Source: Andreesenia sp964489735 (lineage in GTDB: Bacteria > Bacillota > Clostridia > Tissierellales > Gottschalkiaceae). From it: a DNA stretch of 64,000 bases. The notes below the pieces were generated by a model. That model did no database searches, was not told the origin of the DNA, and was given only the letters and a program-made list of their open reading frames with translations. This document shows, piece by piece, positions 28,066-37,238 of the stretch. The position numbers were made by a program, and so were the translations under genes. Location: contig CAZBAL010000008.1 in the NCBI GenBank assembly GCA_964489735.1, forward strand, positions 3,942-67,941, in the 5' to 3' direction. How positions within the stretch are numbered: the stretch's first letter is position 1; the number at the start of each line of letters is the position of its first letter.

Positions 28066-30015
28066 ATGAATAAAAGAATAAAAACATTGTTTATGCTGTT
28101 ATTTGTTTTAACTTTTTTATCTAAATTAGCTCCAGGTTCATATGCTGAAAACAATTCTAAGTTGCTGATTATCAGCTCAGATAGTGTTGGTATTTCAGAT
28201 ATCGGAAAAATTAAAAGTAATAACTCAAATATTTCAGCTGGACTTTTAAGTTTGAAGTCTATGAATAGAAATGAAGAGAATATATTCATAAACATGGCAT
28301 ATGGAAGAACATACGGTTATTCAGAGAGTAAGTTTAATAATATAGATTACAGTGAAGGAACTTCTGTAGGAAACTACAAAGGAATAATGAATGCTATTGA
28401 AAAGGAATACAGTGAAACTAATAAAGATATAAAGTGTCTTGGCGATATTTTAAAAGAGAACAATTTAAAGAGATCTTTTTTAGGTGGGAAATCAGGAAAT
28501 TCCAATACAAGCTACATATTGCTTTCGGACTCGGATGGGAAATATGATTTTGGTCATGAACTCAAGTCCGAAGATATTATCCATGAAGTTGATGCGGAGT
28601 TCCAAAAAGCTGATGTTGTTATGGTTTCGCTTTCGGATTTTGAGCGGGAAACTCAGCTAAGCTTGTCACGAAGTCTGATGTCTATGAACTATGAGAGCAT
28701 TCTAATATCTACGAAGAAATCAGATTATGGATATATGAAGAACAAATCTATTTCTGCCGTACTTGCCCGCAGAAGTGGATGGAGTGGAGGATTTCTGACA
28801 TCTGATTCTACAAAGCGAGAAGGTCTTATCAGTAGTCTGGATATAAAGTCGACTATACTGGAAAAGTTTCGACTAACTGAAGAAAACAGCACTGGAAAAC
28901 CCATGAAATCAATAGATACTGATGAAAATGTTCAAGAGGTGCTGGCTGAGAATTTAGAGTCCTATATGAATCTGAATCTTACAAAATATATTTTTCATGG
29001 ATTTATAATAGGAATAAATATTCTTATTATATTATCCTACCTGATGAAAAAGAATATAGAGAAGAAAGTGCCGTTATCATATTTGCCGCCGGCTTTCGTG
29101 CTGTTTGGTATGGCTTTATCTTTTATGAATGGAAATATATTTCTGTATTCGGGACTGATACTTGTACTGTCCGTAGGGCTGCTGGCTTATTATAAAAGAG
29201 AAGCTGATTCTGATGACAGTAAAAATATCATGAGCGGTAAATTTGAGATTGAATATATTGAATGCGTACCTTTCATATCGAATATATTGATTATTATGGG
29301 AATATTTTTTGCAAAGAATTTAATATACGGCTCTTTTATTGGATACAATAATATCGATGCTGGGGGAAGATATTATGGATTCAATAACGATATAATGGGA
29401 GTTCTACTGGCCACAGGGATATTGTCTGCGGGTATGTTTAACAACAAGATTAAGTCCATATGGGGCAAGTACATTGGATTTCTGGTGCTGATGATAAACT
29501 TAATGGCTCTAACTGGAAGTTATGGAAGCAATTTCGGTGGTATGCTGACAGCCATAACAGCAGTTATATTATATGTGTATTACTTTATTTCCAAGAGCAC
29601 CATGGGAGTTAAGAGGGTTATGGCTATGCTGGGCACTATTGCCATTACCATATTGTTATTTTACTTAGTTGGTGGAAGTAATAGCCACTTTGCGGAGTTT
29701 TTTGACAGAGTTGCAGATCAAGGATGGGTGGAATTTTTTGATATGATGAAGAAGAAAATCACCCAGCTGATTCAGATAGCTGTCATGCCTCCATGGAGTG
29801 TGATGATTATTCTACAATCGATATATATTATAAAAAGAATAAGATCAGCTATAAATAAGAGAGATATCAAGCTGTTGAAGCTCATATATATTACATCTAT
29901 AGCTGCACTCATGCTTAATGACACAGGTGCAATTGCTTTTATGTATATGAACGCATATTCAATAGCTTTGATCAGATATTATGAGGAGAGAGGTTATTTT
30001 TCAAATGGAATTTAA
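28066..30015 (+). CDS. polytopic membrane protein with alkaline-phosphatase-like ectodomain, copy 1
   Basis: A 649-residue protein with a signal peptide (about 1-27), an extracytoplasmic domain (about 28-305) and eight or so C-terminal membrane helices. The ectodomain begins KLLIISSDSVGISD and ends STKREGLISSLDIKSTILEKF, a pattern resembling alkaline-phosphatase/phosphodiesterase-superfamily domains, but classical metal ligands are not evident. The membrane part holds a Gly/Asn-rich motif, GYNNIDAGGRYYGFNNDIMG (about 425-444), and MLNDTGAIAFMYMN near the end; both recur in the next gene. AAGGAAGG precedes the ATG. Function unknown; a transporter or polymer-handling role is a guess. Confidence 0.8.
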   Translation: MNKRIKTLFMLLFVLTFLSKLAPGSYAENNSKLLIISSDSVGISDIGKIKSNNSNISAGLLSLKSMNRNEENIFINMAYGRTYGYSESKFNNIDYSEGTSVGNYKGIMNAIEKEYSETNKDIKCLGDILKENNLKRSFLGGKSGNSNTSYILLSDSDGKYDFGHELKSEDIIHEVDAEFQKADVVMVSLSDFERETQLSLSRSLMSMNYESILISTKKSDYGYMKNKSISAVLARRSGWSGGFLTSDSTKREGLISSLDIKSTILEKFRLTEENSTGKPMKSIDTDENVQEVLAENLESYMNLNLTKYIFHGFIIGINILIILSYLMKKNIEKKVPLSYLPPAFVLFGMALSFMNGNIFLYSGLILVLSVGLLAYYKREADSDDSKNIMSGKFEIEYIECVPFISNILIIMGIFFAKNLIYGSFIGYNNIDAGGRYYGFNNDIMGVLLATGILSAGMFNNKIKSIWGKYIGFLVLMINLMALTGSYGSNFGGMLTAITAVILYVYYFISKSTMGVKRVMAMLGTIAITILLFYLVGGSNSHFAEFFDRVADQGWVEFFDMMKKKITQLIQIAVMPPWSVMIILQSIYIIKRIRSAINKRDIKLLKLIYITSIAALMLNDTGAIAFMYMNAYSIALIRYYEERGYFSNGI

Positions 30016-32059
30016 AAGTGTGATTAGGAAAATATTGGGATTGGCATGTGTTTTGATTTTCTTTTTCCACGTTAGCGATATTGGTGTTGCGGTTTCTGAA
30101 AAAGATAAAGACCGTTTCTTAAATGAAACTGAGCATACAGATGTAAGCTGGATGAGAAAGCCTGAGAATATCAGGAAAGAAAAAACACTTATCATATCGA
30201 CGGATCAGCTGGATTTGACTCAGTTGAAAAGTCTTGATATCAAGGATTCAGCTATAAGTTTGATGAGTGCGAAGACAGCAAGGGGTACCGGGAGCTCACT
30301 TGAGAGTCAGTATATGACAATAGCTTCGGGAATAAGAGTTACAGTCGATCAGGAGCTTTTTACAGGGGTAGAAAAGTCGGAAGATAATAGAGGTACAGAA
30401 GCCATTGATTTCTTCAATGTTCTTTATAGACTCAATCAGGATTATGATGGCTTCATAGATAAATTTAAGTTTTTGGGTGAAATATTTCATGACAATGGCT
30501 TAAAAACTGCATATATTGGTGATGACAGCAGCATTCTGCTTGCAGCTGACAAAGAAGGAAAAGTTGATTATGGAGAACTTGGTGTTGTTTATGACTATAA
30601 GGAACTGAGAAAGCTAGTTGACAGAATGTCCTCGAATGCTCAGTTGACGGTACTTTCATATAATATCGAAGATAATTATGAAAGACTAGATACTATAAAG
30701 AAAATAACAGAAAAGTTTGATGGAACTGTATATATCATACCTAAGATGATATCAGGAGATATATCTGTGAGAAACAACTCCACTATTAAACCTATACTGA
30801 TTAAAGGAATAGGAGATGGCGTATTAGACAGTAGGACTACTAAGAGATATGGACTTGTAAGCAATCTTGATATAATGCCGACCATATTGAGTAAATACGG
30901 TATAGAATATGATGGTCAGGTTGGGAAACGACTAGAAGTTATAGAAGGAGAAAAGAGCAAGAAAGAGAATGTGGAAGATATTGAATTTATTTTCAATAAA
31001 TATATGAATCTTACGAGTGTCAAATACAGCTTCAATGCGATGATAATCTATCTTCAAATAGCCTTGATAATACTGTACTTGATAACAGGAAGATCCTATA
31101 GGCCGCTTAAGTACTTGTTATATATTCCAATATACTCTATTTTGCTTTCGCTCATATTTGGTAACAAATTAGCAGAATTTGATAGAAATGTATACGTATA
31201 TTCTATCATGGCAGCTGCTGCGGCTCTGTCGATAATTACACATATGGTATATATAAGAACTTGTGTAAGAGGAAGAAGGCAGAAAAAAGAAAACACAATA
31301 ATAGAAAAGCTTTCTATTATTGCATTTATAATGATAGTTGCGTTTATCATATTCCTACCAGAGCAGATTTACAGTTCTTTTGTAGGTTATAACAATCTTG
31401 TAGCCGGAGGCAGATTCTTCGGATTTAACAATGATGTTATGGGAACGCTTATTGGTTCATTTATCTTAGCTTATTTCTATATACGTAAAAATAAATCCAA
31501 AATGATGAAGCATATAATAACGCTCGGGGGTGTAGGACTTCTTCTTATCTCTCTATCAGGCAGATATGGAAGCAACTTTGGAGGGTTAGTTACTGCTACT
31601 GTCCTTTCTTTGCTGCTGATTTATGGGGATCTCCTTATAAATACATCTAAGAGAATGAAAGTAGTTGCGGGGGGCTTAGTTCTTATAGGGCTGGTTCTTG
31701 GAATAATAGTCATGACTAGAGGTGGAGGAAACCACATAAGTGAGTTTGCGAGCAGAGTACAGCGCTATGGAATGGAAGAATTTGTACAGATGGTGAGCAA
31801 GAAATTCTATCAGGTAATAGTTAATACAAGAAAGATGCCTTGGATATTAGCAATTTTAATGCAGCTTACATTTATGTTCAGGAGAGTTTATTCAGGAACA
31901 GAGCAGAGGCTGAAGGACATAACTGTGCTATTTATTTTCATTTCGATAATAGCGTTGCTGACGAATGATACGGGTGTAGTTGCATTAGTATACATGAACA
32001 CAATAATTATCAGCTCAACCCTTTTAAAAATAAGTGGGAAAGATTCGGTTAGAATGTAA
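30005..32059 (+). CDS. polytopic membrane protein with alkaline-phosphatase-like ectodomain, copy 2
   Basis: A 684-residue paralogue of the preceding protein with the same layout: N-terminal hydrophobic segment, ectodomain (about 25-335; TTKRYGLVSNLDIMPTILSKYGI at its end) and several membrane helices. It has the shared GYNNLVAGGRFFGFNNDVMG and LTNDTGVVALVYMN motifs. The genes overlap by 11 bases if the ATG at 30005 is used; an in-frame ATG at 29981 would give 35. Overlap and homology suggest a tandem duplication and perhaps a heteromeric complex. The catalytic status of either ectodomain is not clear from sequence. Confidence 0.8.
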   Translation: MEFKSVIRKILGLACVLIFFFHVSDIGVAVSEKDKDRFLNETEHTDVSWMRKPENIRKEKTLIISTDQLDLTQLKSLDIKDSAISLMSAKTARGTGSSLESQYMTIASGIRVTVDQELFTGVEKSEDNRGTEAIDFFNVLYRLNQDYDGFIDKFKFLGEIFHDNGLKTAYIGDDSSILLAADKEGKVDYGELGVVYDYKELRKLVDRMSSNAQLTVLSYNIEDNYERLDTIKKITEKFDGTVYIIPKMISGDISVRNNSTIKPILIKGIGDGVLDSRTTKRYGLVSNLDIMPTILSKYGIEYDGQVGKRLEVIEGEKSKKENVEDIEFIFNKYMNLTSVKYSFNAMIIYLQIALIILYLITGRSYRPLKYLLYIPIYSILLSLIFGNKLAEFDRNVYVYSIMAAAAALSIITHMVYIRTCVRGRRQKKENTIIEKLSIIAFIMIVAFIIFLPEQIYSSFVGYNNLVAGGRFFGFNNDVMGTLIGSFILAYFYIRKNKSKMMKHIITLGGVGLLLISLSGRYGSNFGGLVTATVLSLLLIYGDLLINTSKRMKVVAGGLVLIGLVLGIIVMTRGGGNHISEFASRVQRYGMEEFVQMVSKKFYQVIVNTRKMPWILAILMQLTFMFRRVYSGTEQRLKDITVLFIFISIIALLTNDTGVVALVYMNTIIISSTLLKISGKDSVRM

Positions 32060-32136
32060 CAGTTTACAACTTTACAATAATAAAGATATAACGTAAAATG
32101 AATATAGAGATTATGAAAAAATTAGGAGGATTTAGC

Positions 32137-32925
32137 ATGAAAAAAAGATTGGCATTATTTGCTGTAGCATTATTATCGGCTGGGCTTATATTTGGCTGTG
32201 GTAATGATAAGTCAAGTGAAGTTAAAACTGCAGATGATAAGTTTGTGGTTGGTCTTGATGACAGCTTCCCACCAATGGGATTCAAAGATGAATCAGGTGA
32301 ACTGGTTGGATTTGACATTGATCTGGCTAGAGAAGTAGCAAAGAAAATGGATATGGACGTTGAATTCAAGCCTCAAGACTGGGACGGAATAGAACTGAGT
32401 CTTAACAAAGGGGACATAGATGTTATATGGAATGGATATTCTATAACAGAAGAGAGAAAAAAATCGGTTGCATTCAGTGACCCATATCTTGCGAATAGAC
32501 AGATATTAGTAGTTAAAGATGATTCAGAATACAAAGCTATGGATGAATTGAAAGATAAGACTTTGGGTATTCAGCTTGGAAGCAGTGCGGAGAAGGCTCT
32601 GAACAACCATGCAGATTTCAAAGACTCATTAAAAGAAATAAAATCATACTCAAATAATGTTGAAGCTCTTTTAGATTTAGATGCTGGAAGAGTGGATGTT
32701 GTATTAGTTGATGAAGTTGTTGCAAAATACTTCATAGCTAAAAAAGATGGACATTATAAAGTTCTAGATGGGGATTTAGGAAAAGAAGAGTATGGAATAG
32801 GACTTAGAAAAAATGATACAGAATTCCTTGAAAAGCTTAACAAGGCATTAGAAGAAGTTAAGAATAGCGATGAAGGTGTAAAAATATCAGAAGAGTGGTT
32901 TACAGATGATATATTTGCTAAGTAA
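32137..32925 (+). CDS. amino-acid ABC transporter binding lipoprotein
   Basis: A 262-residue solute-binding protein of the polar-amino-acid family (SBP type 3). The lipobox LIFGCGN (Cys about 21) anchors it to the membrane. DDSFPPMGFKDESGELVGFDIDLAREVAKKM (about 44-74) and the VIWNGYSITEERKKSVAFSDPY segment are family hallmarks. AGGAGG seven bases before the ATG at 32137 fixes the start over an upstream ATG. It is followed after 17 bases by its permease gene. No ATPase gene is present. Confidence 0.93.
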   Translation: MKKRLALFAVALLSAGLIFGCGNDKSSEVKTADDKFVVGLDDSFPPMGFKDESGELVGFDIDLAREVAKKMDMDVEFKPQDWDGIELSLNKGDIDVIWNGYSITEERKKSVAFSDPYLANRQILVVKDDSEYKAMDELKDKTLGIQLGSSAEKALNNHADFKDSLKEIKSYSNNVEALLDLDAGRVDVVLVDEVVAKYFIAKKDGHYKVLDGDLGKEEYGIGLRKNDTEFLEKLNKALEEVKNSDEGVKISEEWFTDDIFAK

Positions 32926-32942
32926 TTTGAAGGGGTGTCAAT

Positions 32943-33593
32943 ATGGATGGTTTATTTAAACACTTTGTCTATATAATGCAGGGGAGTGGAACTACGATAG
33001 CTCTAGCTGTTGCAACTTTCATTCTCTCTATACCTCTTGGAATTTTAGGCGCTGTAGGAAAAGTTTCGGGTGGGAAAGTTTTGAAAACAGTTCTGACTTT
33101 CTATACTTGGTTATTCCGTGGAACACCGCTGCTTTTGCAGGTGTTTTTCATATATTACGGTTTGCCATTTATATCCCGTTCACTGACTATAAATGATGCG
33201 TTTACGGCAGCCTTGATTGCTTTTGTGCTGAACTATGCGGCATATTTCATAGAGATTTTCAGAGCGGGAATTGAGTCCATAGATAAGGGACAGTATGAAG
33301 CGGCAAAGGCTTTGGGACTTAACTACAGACAGACTATGATGTATATAATATTTCCACAGACGATCAGAAGAGTTGTTCCGACTACTTCTAGTGAAACTGT
33401 GAATCTAGTTAAAGATACTGCTCTTGTTGCTGTAATTGGTCTAGGAGAATTATCGCGTTCGGCTAAAGAGATAGTTACGAGAGAAGCTATAATATCTCCA
33501 TTTGTAATAGCGGCTATAATCTATTTAGCTCTGAATTCAGTCATAATGTATATTTTTAGAAAGATTGAAGAGAAGAATAAAATATATAGTTAA
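32943..33593 (+). CDS. amino-acid ABC transporter permease
   Basis: A 216-residue HisM/GlnP-type permease with about five membrane helices. The cytoplasmic EAA loop reads YEAAKALGLNYRQTMMYIIFPQTIRRVVP (about 119-147). TWLFRGTPLLLQVFFIYYGLP near 55 is typical. GGGGTG precedes the ATG. It forms a pair with the binding protein. The ATPase that would complete the importer is absent: the next gene after a terminator is a metal pump. A shared ATPase encoded elsewhere is likely. Confidence 0.93.
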   Translation: MDGLFKHFVYIMQGSGTTIALAVATFILSIPLGILGAVGKVSGGKVLKTVLTFYTWLFRGTPLLLQVFFIYYGLPFISRSLTINDAFTAALIAFVLNYAAYFIEIFRAGIESIDKGQYEAAKALGLNYRQTMMYIIFPQTIRRVVPTTSSETVNLVKDTALVAVIGLGELSRSAKEIVTREAIISPFVIAAIIYLALNSVIMYIFRKIEEKNKIYS

Positions 33594-33596
33594 TTG

Positions 33597-33677
33597 AACA
33601 CTGTTATTTATATGGATTTTGCAGGAGATACATTAAGTATCGTCTGAAGAATTCTTATAAAATAACAGTGTTTTTTT
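33597..33677 (+). terminator. terminator of the ABC pair
   Basis: AACACTGTTATTT and AAATAACAGTGTT form a long stem enclosing an inner GATAC/GTATC hairpin, followed by TTTTTTT. Confidence 0.8.
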
Positions 33678-33708
33678 GTAGAAGAACAGAAAAATATCTG
33701 AATTAGTC

Positions 33709-33737
33709 TTGATAAAAAACGGAATAAATATTATAAT
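33709..33737 (+). promoter_or_regulatory. promoter of the metal ATPase
   Basis: TTGATA (33709-33714) and TATAAT (33732-33737) with a 17-base spacer; transcription would start near 33744, inside the operator palindrome. Confidence 0.75.
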
Positions 33738-33740
33738 AAA

Positions 33741-33772
33741 AGCAACATATGAGCAACTATTCATATGTTGCT
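33741..33772. promoter_or_regulatory. ArsR/SmtB-type operator palindrome
   Basis: Two perfect 12-base arms (AGCAACATATGA and TCATATGTTGCT) surround an eight-base centre. The core TGAGCAACTATTCA matches the TGAACA-N2-TATTCA pattern of ArsR/SmtB-family metal-sensor sites at 11 of 12 non-spacer positions. It overlaps the predicted start of transcription of a metal exporter. The trailing TTTTTG also allows a terminator-like hairpin in the leader. Confidence 0.65.
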
Positions 33773-33796
33773 TTTTGAAATTTGGAGGTGAGTACC

Positions 33797-35932
33797 ATGA
33801 TTATCAGTGCAAAAGTCAACGGACTTACATGTGCAAGCTGCGCTGAGAAGATTAGAGGGGAAATAGATAAGTTAGATGGAGTCAGGAATGTGGATCTCAG
33901 CATGATAAATCAGAAGCTGAATATAGAGCTTGAAGAAGATGCTGATGAAAAATATATAAAGATGAGTTCTCAGAAAATTGCAGATAAGATAGAGAGAGGA
34001 ACGGTCTTCACATTTGAATCTGATTCAGATGAAGGTTTGGAATCAGTTGACCATGAAGAAGATGATGATAGTGATGAACTGAAAAAAACAATGATAAGAA
34101 TTGCTTTTGCTGCAGTTGTTTTTATCCTTTCATTTGTTTTCAAGAGCAATGAAAAAGTCTTTACTGCACTCAATATAGTAGCCTATACGATAATAGGCGG
34201 GGATATAGTCATGAGTGCAATAAACAAGATCTCAGATGGACAGTTTTTTGATGAAGAATTTCTTATGACTATAGCCACATTTGCAGCCATCTTTATTGGG
34301 GAGTATCAGGAAGCTGTTGCTGTTATGCTGTTTTATCAAGTAGGAGAACTGCTTCAGGAGAGAGCTGTTATGAAGTCGAGAAAATCTCTAAGAGAGGTTA
34401 TAAATCTAAAGGCTGACTATGCTAATTTAAAGACAGAATCCGGATATGATAGAGTAAGTCCGGAATCTGTGACGATTGGAGAAATAATAATTGTAAAGCC
34501 GGGGGAGAAGGTTCCTCTTGACGGTATTGTTGTAAATGGAAGCTCCAGGGTAAATACATCTGCTTTGACTGGTGAATCTGTTCCGGTTGGGGTAAGTGAA
34601 GGAGATCCTATACTCAGCGGATATTTAAATGAAAATAATACTATAGAAATTGAAGTAGAAAAAATGTACAGAGATTCTGCTGTAGCAAAAGTGCTTGATC
34701 TTGTTGAAAATGCAGGAGCCAAAAAAGCACCTACGGAGAAGTTCATAACCAAGTTTGCTAAGGTATATACTCCAGTTGTTGTAGGACTTGCTTTTATTAT
34801 TGCTTTTGTTGTTCCGCTAGTATTGAGACAAAGCATGAGCGACTGGTTATATAGAGCCGCAATATTTTTGGTTATATCATGTCCGTGTGCACTTGTTATA
34901 TCTGTTCCTTTAGGATTTTTTGGAGGAATTGGTGCATGCTCTAGAAATGGTATTCTTGTAAAAGGTGGAAACTATCTTGAGGCACTAAGCAAAACTAATC
35001 ATATAGTGATGGATAAGACTGGAACGCTTACAAAAGGTACTTTTAAAGTTCACGATATTATTCTTTCGGGAGAGTTTGATAGGAAGACTGTGCTGGAAAT
35101 TGCAGCAATTTCTGAGTCGTTCTCAAACCACCCTATAGCTAAATCGATAGTAGAAGAGTACGGTGGTCAGATGGATCTCAGCAGAGTTGAAGAACATGAG
35201 GAGATTGCAGGACATGGTATAAAATCTATTGTAGATGGAAAAACCGTATTGATAGGAAACGGGAAGCTTTTAGATAAATTTTCAGTATATTATGATGAAA
35301 AATCGAGAGATAGAGACTCTGAATATAAAGGGACGGAAGTCTATATTTCTATCGATGGGAAATATGCTGGTAAAATAGTTATTGCTGATGAAATAAAAGA
35401 AGATGCAAGAGAAACTATTGACAGACTAAAAGCCATGGGAATCCAGAATATAGATATGCTGACAGGCGACTCTGTGGATGTTGCTAAGGCGGTATCTGAG
35501 GAACTCGGTATCCCGAGTTACTATGGAGGGCTATTACCTCAGGATAAGCTCAGGATATTTGAGGAAATATACAGTAAGAAAAAAGAAAATGAAACAGTTG
35601 CTTTTGTAGGCGATGGTATAAATGATGCTCCAACTTTAGCTAGAGCAGATGTTGGTATAGCAATGGGAGCCTTAGGTTCGGATGCTGCAATAGAGGCTGC
35701 TGATGTTGTAATCATGACTGATGAGCCGAGTAAGATTGTTCAGTCTATAAGAATTTCAAAAAAAGTTAAGAAAATTGTAACTCAGAATATACTGTTTGCG
35801 CTTGGGGTTAAATTGATTGTACTGCTGCTTGGTGTTCTAGGACAGGCAACCATGTGGGAAGCAGTATTTGCTGATGTAGGAGTTTCGCTAATAGCCGTGC
35901 TTAACTCTGTAAGAGCTCTGAGAGCAAAGTAG
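33797..35932 (+). CDS. heavy-metal (Zn/Cd/Pb-type) P1B ATPase
   Basis: A 711-residue P-type ATPase exporting soft divalent metals. One N-terminal heavy-metal-associated domain has the GLTCASC site (Cys12, Cys15), an acidic linker follows, and the membrane CPC motif is in SCPCALVISVPLGFFGG. The phosphorylation site is DKTGTLTKG and the hinge GDGINDAPTLARADVGIAMG. The CPC context is of the ZntA/CadA kind rather than copper CopA. The start at 33797 follows GGAGGTGAG. An ArsR/SmtB-like operator covers its promoter, which agrees with Zn/Cd induction. No ArsR gene is in the window. Confidence 0.93.
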   Translation: MIISAKVNGLTCASCAEKIRGEIDKLDGVRNVDLSMINQKLNIELEEDADEKYIKMSSQKIADKIERGTVFTFESDSDEGLESVDHEEDDDSDELKKTMIRIAFAAVVFILSFVFKSNEKVFTALNIVAYTIIGGDIVMSAINKISDGQFFDEEFLMTIATFAAIFIGEYQEAVAVMLFYQVGELLQERAVMKSRKSLREVINLKADYANLKTESGYDRVSPESVTIGEIIIVKPGEKVPLDGIVVNGSSRVNTSALTGESVPVGVSEGDPILSGYLNENNTIEIEVEKMYRDSAVAKVLDLVENAGAKKAPTEKFITKFAKVYTPVVVGLAFIIAFVVPLVLRQSMSDWLYRAAIFLVISCPCALVISVPLGFFGGIGACSRNGILVKGGNYLEALSKTNHIVMDKTGTLTKGTFKVHDIILSGEFDRKTVLEIAAISESFSNHPIAKSIVEEYGGQMDLSRVEEHEEIAGHGIKSIVDGKTVLIGNGKLLDKFSVYYDEKSRDRDSEYKGTEVYISIDGKYAGKIVIADEIKEDARETIDRLKAMGIQNIDMLTGDSVDVAKAVSEELGIPSYYGGLLPQDKLRIFEEIYSKKKENETVAFVGDGINDAPTLARADVGIAMGALGSDAAIEAADVVIMTDEPSKIVQSIRISKKVKKIVTQNILFALGVKLIVLLLGVLGQATMWEAVFADVGVSLIAVLNSVRALRAK

Positions 35933-35957
35933 AATTTAAGAATATTCAAATAGATAA

Positions 35958-36020
35958 TATGCTCGCTGTTTAATCGATTGCTTTAAGCTGAATACCGATT
36001 AACAGTGAGCATTCTTTATT
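35958..36020 (+). terminator. terminator of the metal ATPase gene
   Basis: ATGCTCGCTGTTTAATCG pairs with CGATTAACAGTGAGCAT with one bulge and one wobble; a T-rich tail follows. Confidence 0.7.
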
Positions 36021-36134
36021 TGTATAATTTATTTATATCGTGTGAAATCTTAAACTATCTGTAAATGGTGTAAGCATAATCCTGAAGTGAAATAAAGCTC
36101 TTGTTATGGTAGAATGATTTGGGAGGTAATAGTT

Positions 36135-36848
36135 TTGAATTCAGTGATTAAAGAAGAGATAAGAGAAGGAATTAAGCATGGTATTCCTATAACACTAGGA
36201 TATTTCCCTGTTTCTTTTACATTTGGACTTATAGCCGCCTCTAGTGGACTTAATCCACTGCTGGCATTTATTATATCTTTAACCAATTTCACATCAGCTG
36301 GTCAGTTTGCAGGTATGAATATAATATTGGCGGGTGGCAGCTATATAGAGATGGGAATGACAATGTTTGTAATTAACTTAAGGTATATGCTTATGAGTCT
36401 TTCGCTCAGCCAGAAGCTTGAAAACTTCTCATTAATGGATAGATTTATTACTTCATTTGGTATAACTGACGAGATTTTTGCAGTTTCTTCAATAGAGAAG
36501 AGTTCAATAAGCAGTAAATATTTAAAAGGGCTTATAATACTTCCCTATCTTAGCTGGGGCTTAGGGACTCTTTTAGGAGCGTATGTTTCAGGAGTATTAC
36601 CGGATGATTTAAAGGCAGCTATGGGAATAGCACTTTATGGAATGTTTTTAGCTATAATTGTACCAGTTGCTAAGAAGAGCATGCCTGTACTTGCTGTTGT
36701 GATAATTGCCGTTGTGGCTTCATCAGCATTTTACTATATAGATATGTTTTCGAAAATTCCAACAGGATGGGCTATAATCATATCAACAGTTTTAGCATCA
36801 GCCTTAGGAGCTGCATTATTCCCAGAGGAAGAGTCAAAAGAGGAGTGA
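36135..36848 (+). CDS. azlC: AzlC-type branched-chain amino acid exporter, large subunit
   Basis: A 237-residue membrane protein of the AzlC/YgaZ family, which with AzlD exports branched-chain amino acids or analogues. Typical segments are GIPITLGYFPVSFTFGLIAASSGL near 17, SAGQFAGMN near 57 and LRYMLMSLSLSQKL near 84. Start TTG at 36135 has GGGAGG nine bases upstream. azlD begins three bases after its stop. No azlB or Lrp-type regulator is adjacent. Confidence 0.9.
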   Translation: MNSVIKEEIREGIKHGIPITLGYFPVSFTFGLIAASSGLNPLLAFIISLTNFTSAGQFAGMNIILAGGSYIEMGMTMFVINLRYMLMSLSLSQKLENFSLMDRFITSFGITDEIFAVSSIEKSSISSKYLKGLIILPYLSWGLGTLLGAYVSGVLPDDLKAAMGIALYGMFLAIIVPVAKKSMPVLAVVIIAVVASSAFYYIDMFSKIPTGWAIIISTVLASALGAALFPEEESKEE

Positions 36849-36850
36849 GA

Positions 36851-37171
36851 TTGAGTCAGATGAGTAGAACAATAATATATATATCCATTATGGCGTTGGT
36901 AACATATCTTATAAGAATGATTCCTTTCATTTTGATGAGAAATAGGAAAATAAAATCCAAATTTATTAAAAGGTTTTTGGATTTCACTCCTTATGCAGTT
37001 TTGGGCAGCATGACGTTTCCATACATATTTTACTCTACTGGACACAGAATTAGTGGCGTTTTGGGAACTATTTTAGCATTAATGCTCTCATACTTCGGAA
37101 AAGGGCTAACGAAAGTTGCTGTTTACACTGTAATATTCGTTTTTTTTGTAAATTTGGCAATAAATTTATAA
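36851..37171 (+). CDS. azlD: AzlD-type exporter, small subunit
   Basis: A 106-residue membrane protein with about four helices; TYLIRMIPFILMRNRKIKSKFIKRFLDFTPYAVLGSM is characteristic of AzlD. The TTG at 36851 has AGAGGAG (spanning the azlC stop) six bases upstream; an ATG three codons later is too far. Translation is coupled to azlC, consistent with a two-subunit exporter. Confidence 0.88.
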   Translation: MSQMSRTIIYISIMALVTYLIRMIPFILMRNRKIKSKFIKRFLDFTPYAVLGSMTFPYIFYSTGHRISGVLGTILALMLSYFGKGLTKVAVYTVIFVFFVNLAINL

Positions 37172-37238
37172 AAAAAACTTTCTTGAATTATTATTGATGT
37201 GTTATAATTAGATAATCAAAAGTCAAGGAGATGAAATT

